Shown: positions 6,137-6,230 of the stretch, piece after piece
Position numbering within the stretch: the first letter of the stretch is position 1
Layout of the letters: every line of letters begins with the position of its first letter
Notes under the pieces: model-generated
Databases searched by the model: none
The model's input: the letters and a program-made list of their open reading frames with translations, nothing else
Told to the model about the DNA's origin: nothing
Program-made: the position numbers and the translations under genes
Origin: an uncultured Rhodospirillales bacterium
Lineage (GTDB): Bacteria > Pseudomonadota > Alphaproteobacteria > CALMVH01
Reading direction: 5' to 3'
Assembly: GCA_937873165.1 (NCBI GenBank)
Contig: CALMVH010000071.1
Span: 1-6,230, forward strand
Length of the DNA: 6,230 bases

Positions 6137-6230
6137 GTCAGGGCTTCGCAGGCCTTGCGGATACGGCCGCAGGCCGCCGCCAGCACGTCCGTCGATGTTG
6201 CGTAGCTGATGCGGAAGAACGGCTCCAGCC
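6133..6230 (-). CDS. Class I/II aminotransferase, C-terminal 31 residues only
   Basis: The frame enters from the right edge and ends at TGA 6135-6133. The 31 visible residues contain FFRISYATS followed by VLAAACGRIRKACEAL, the usual end of PLP-dependent aspartate/aromatic aminotransferases of fold type I, in which the Arg of FRISYA binds the substrate carboxylate. The rest, including the PLP lysine, lies outside the window, so substrate specificity cannot be judged. It shares four bases with the HAD gene downstream and is presumably in the same operon. Confidence 0.75.
   Translation of the reverse strand, partial: LEPFFRISYATSTDVLAAACGRIRKACEALT

Overview
The window is GC-rich, with tightly packed genes and one AT-rich intergenic patch. 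It looks like the chromosome of an alphaproteobacterium. An acetic acid bacterium (Acetobacteraceae) is my best guess, from the style of the secreted repeat protein and the codon use. That is inference, since no rRNA or marker gene is present.

Positions 1-3035 (minus strand) are one uninterrupted reading frame that runs off the left edge: the first 1011 residues of a large protein. It starts with a TIM-barrel glycoside hydrolase domain of clan GH-A type. A small beta domain follows, then three Ig/cadherin-like repeats of about 106-115 residues, a Pro/Ala/Thr linker and a Gly/Asn/Thr-rich beta-repeat region. There is no signal peptide, so I infer type I secretion or surface display. The C-terminus that would test this lies outside the window.

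Positions 3036-3504 contain no convincing gene. The half next to the hydrolase gene is AT-rich, with a 10-bp direct repeat and a 16-bp palindrome, and is the likely promoter and control region of that gene. The half next to the oxidoreductase gene is GC-rich and holds three inverted repeats. One is a strong stem just after the oxidoreductase stop codon.

Positions 3505-5517 hold a divergent pair: an atypical short-chain dehydrogenase/reductase (minus strand, 3505-4398) and an AraC-family regulator with an N-terminal cupin-type domain (plus strand, 4543-5517). They share a 144-bp intergenic region with two small inverted repeats. The layout suggests that the regulator controls the reductase, and probably itself.

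Positions 5522-6230 (minus strand) are the end of an operon. The last 31 codons of a class I/II aminotransferase overlap by 4 bp (ATGA) with a YihX-like HAD phosphatase gene. The HAD gene runs convergently into the AraC-family gene with only 4 bp between the stop codons. No tRNA, rRNA, insertion sequence or CRISPR array was seen. I found no strong evidence of a new multi-gene system. The least ordinary object is the modular glycosidase and its control region.
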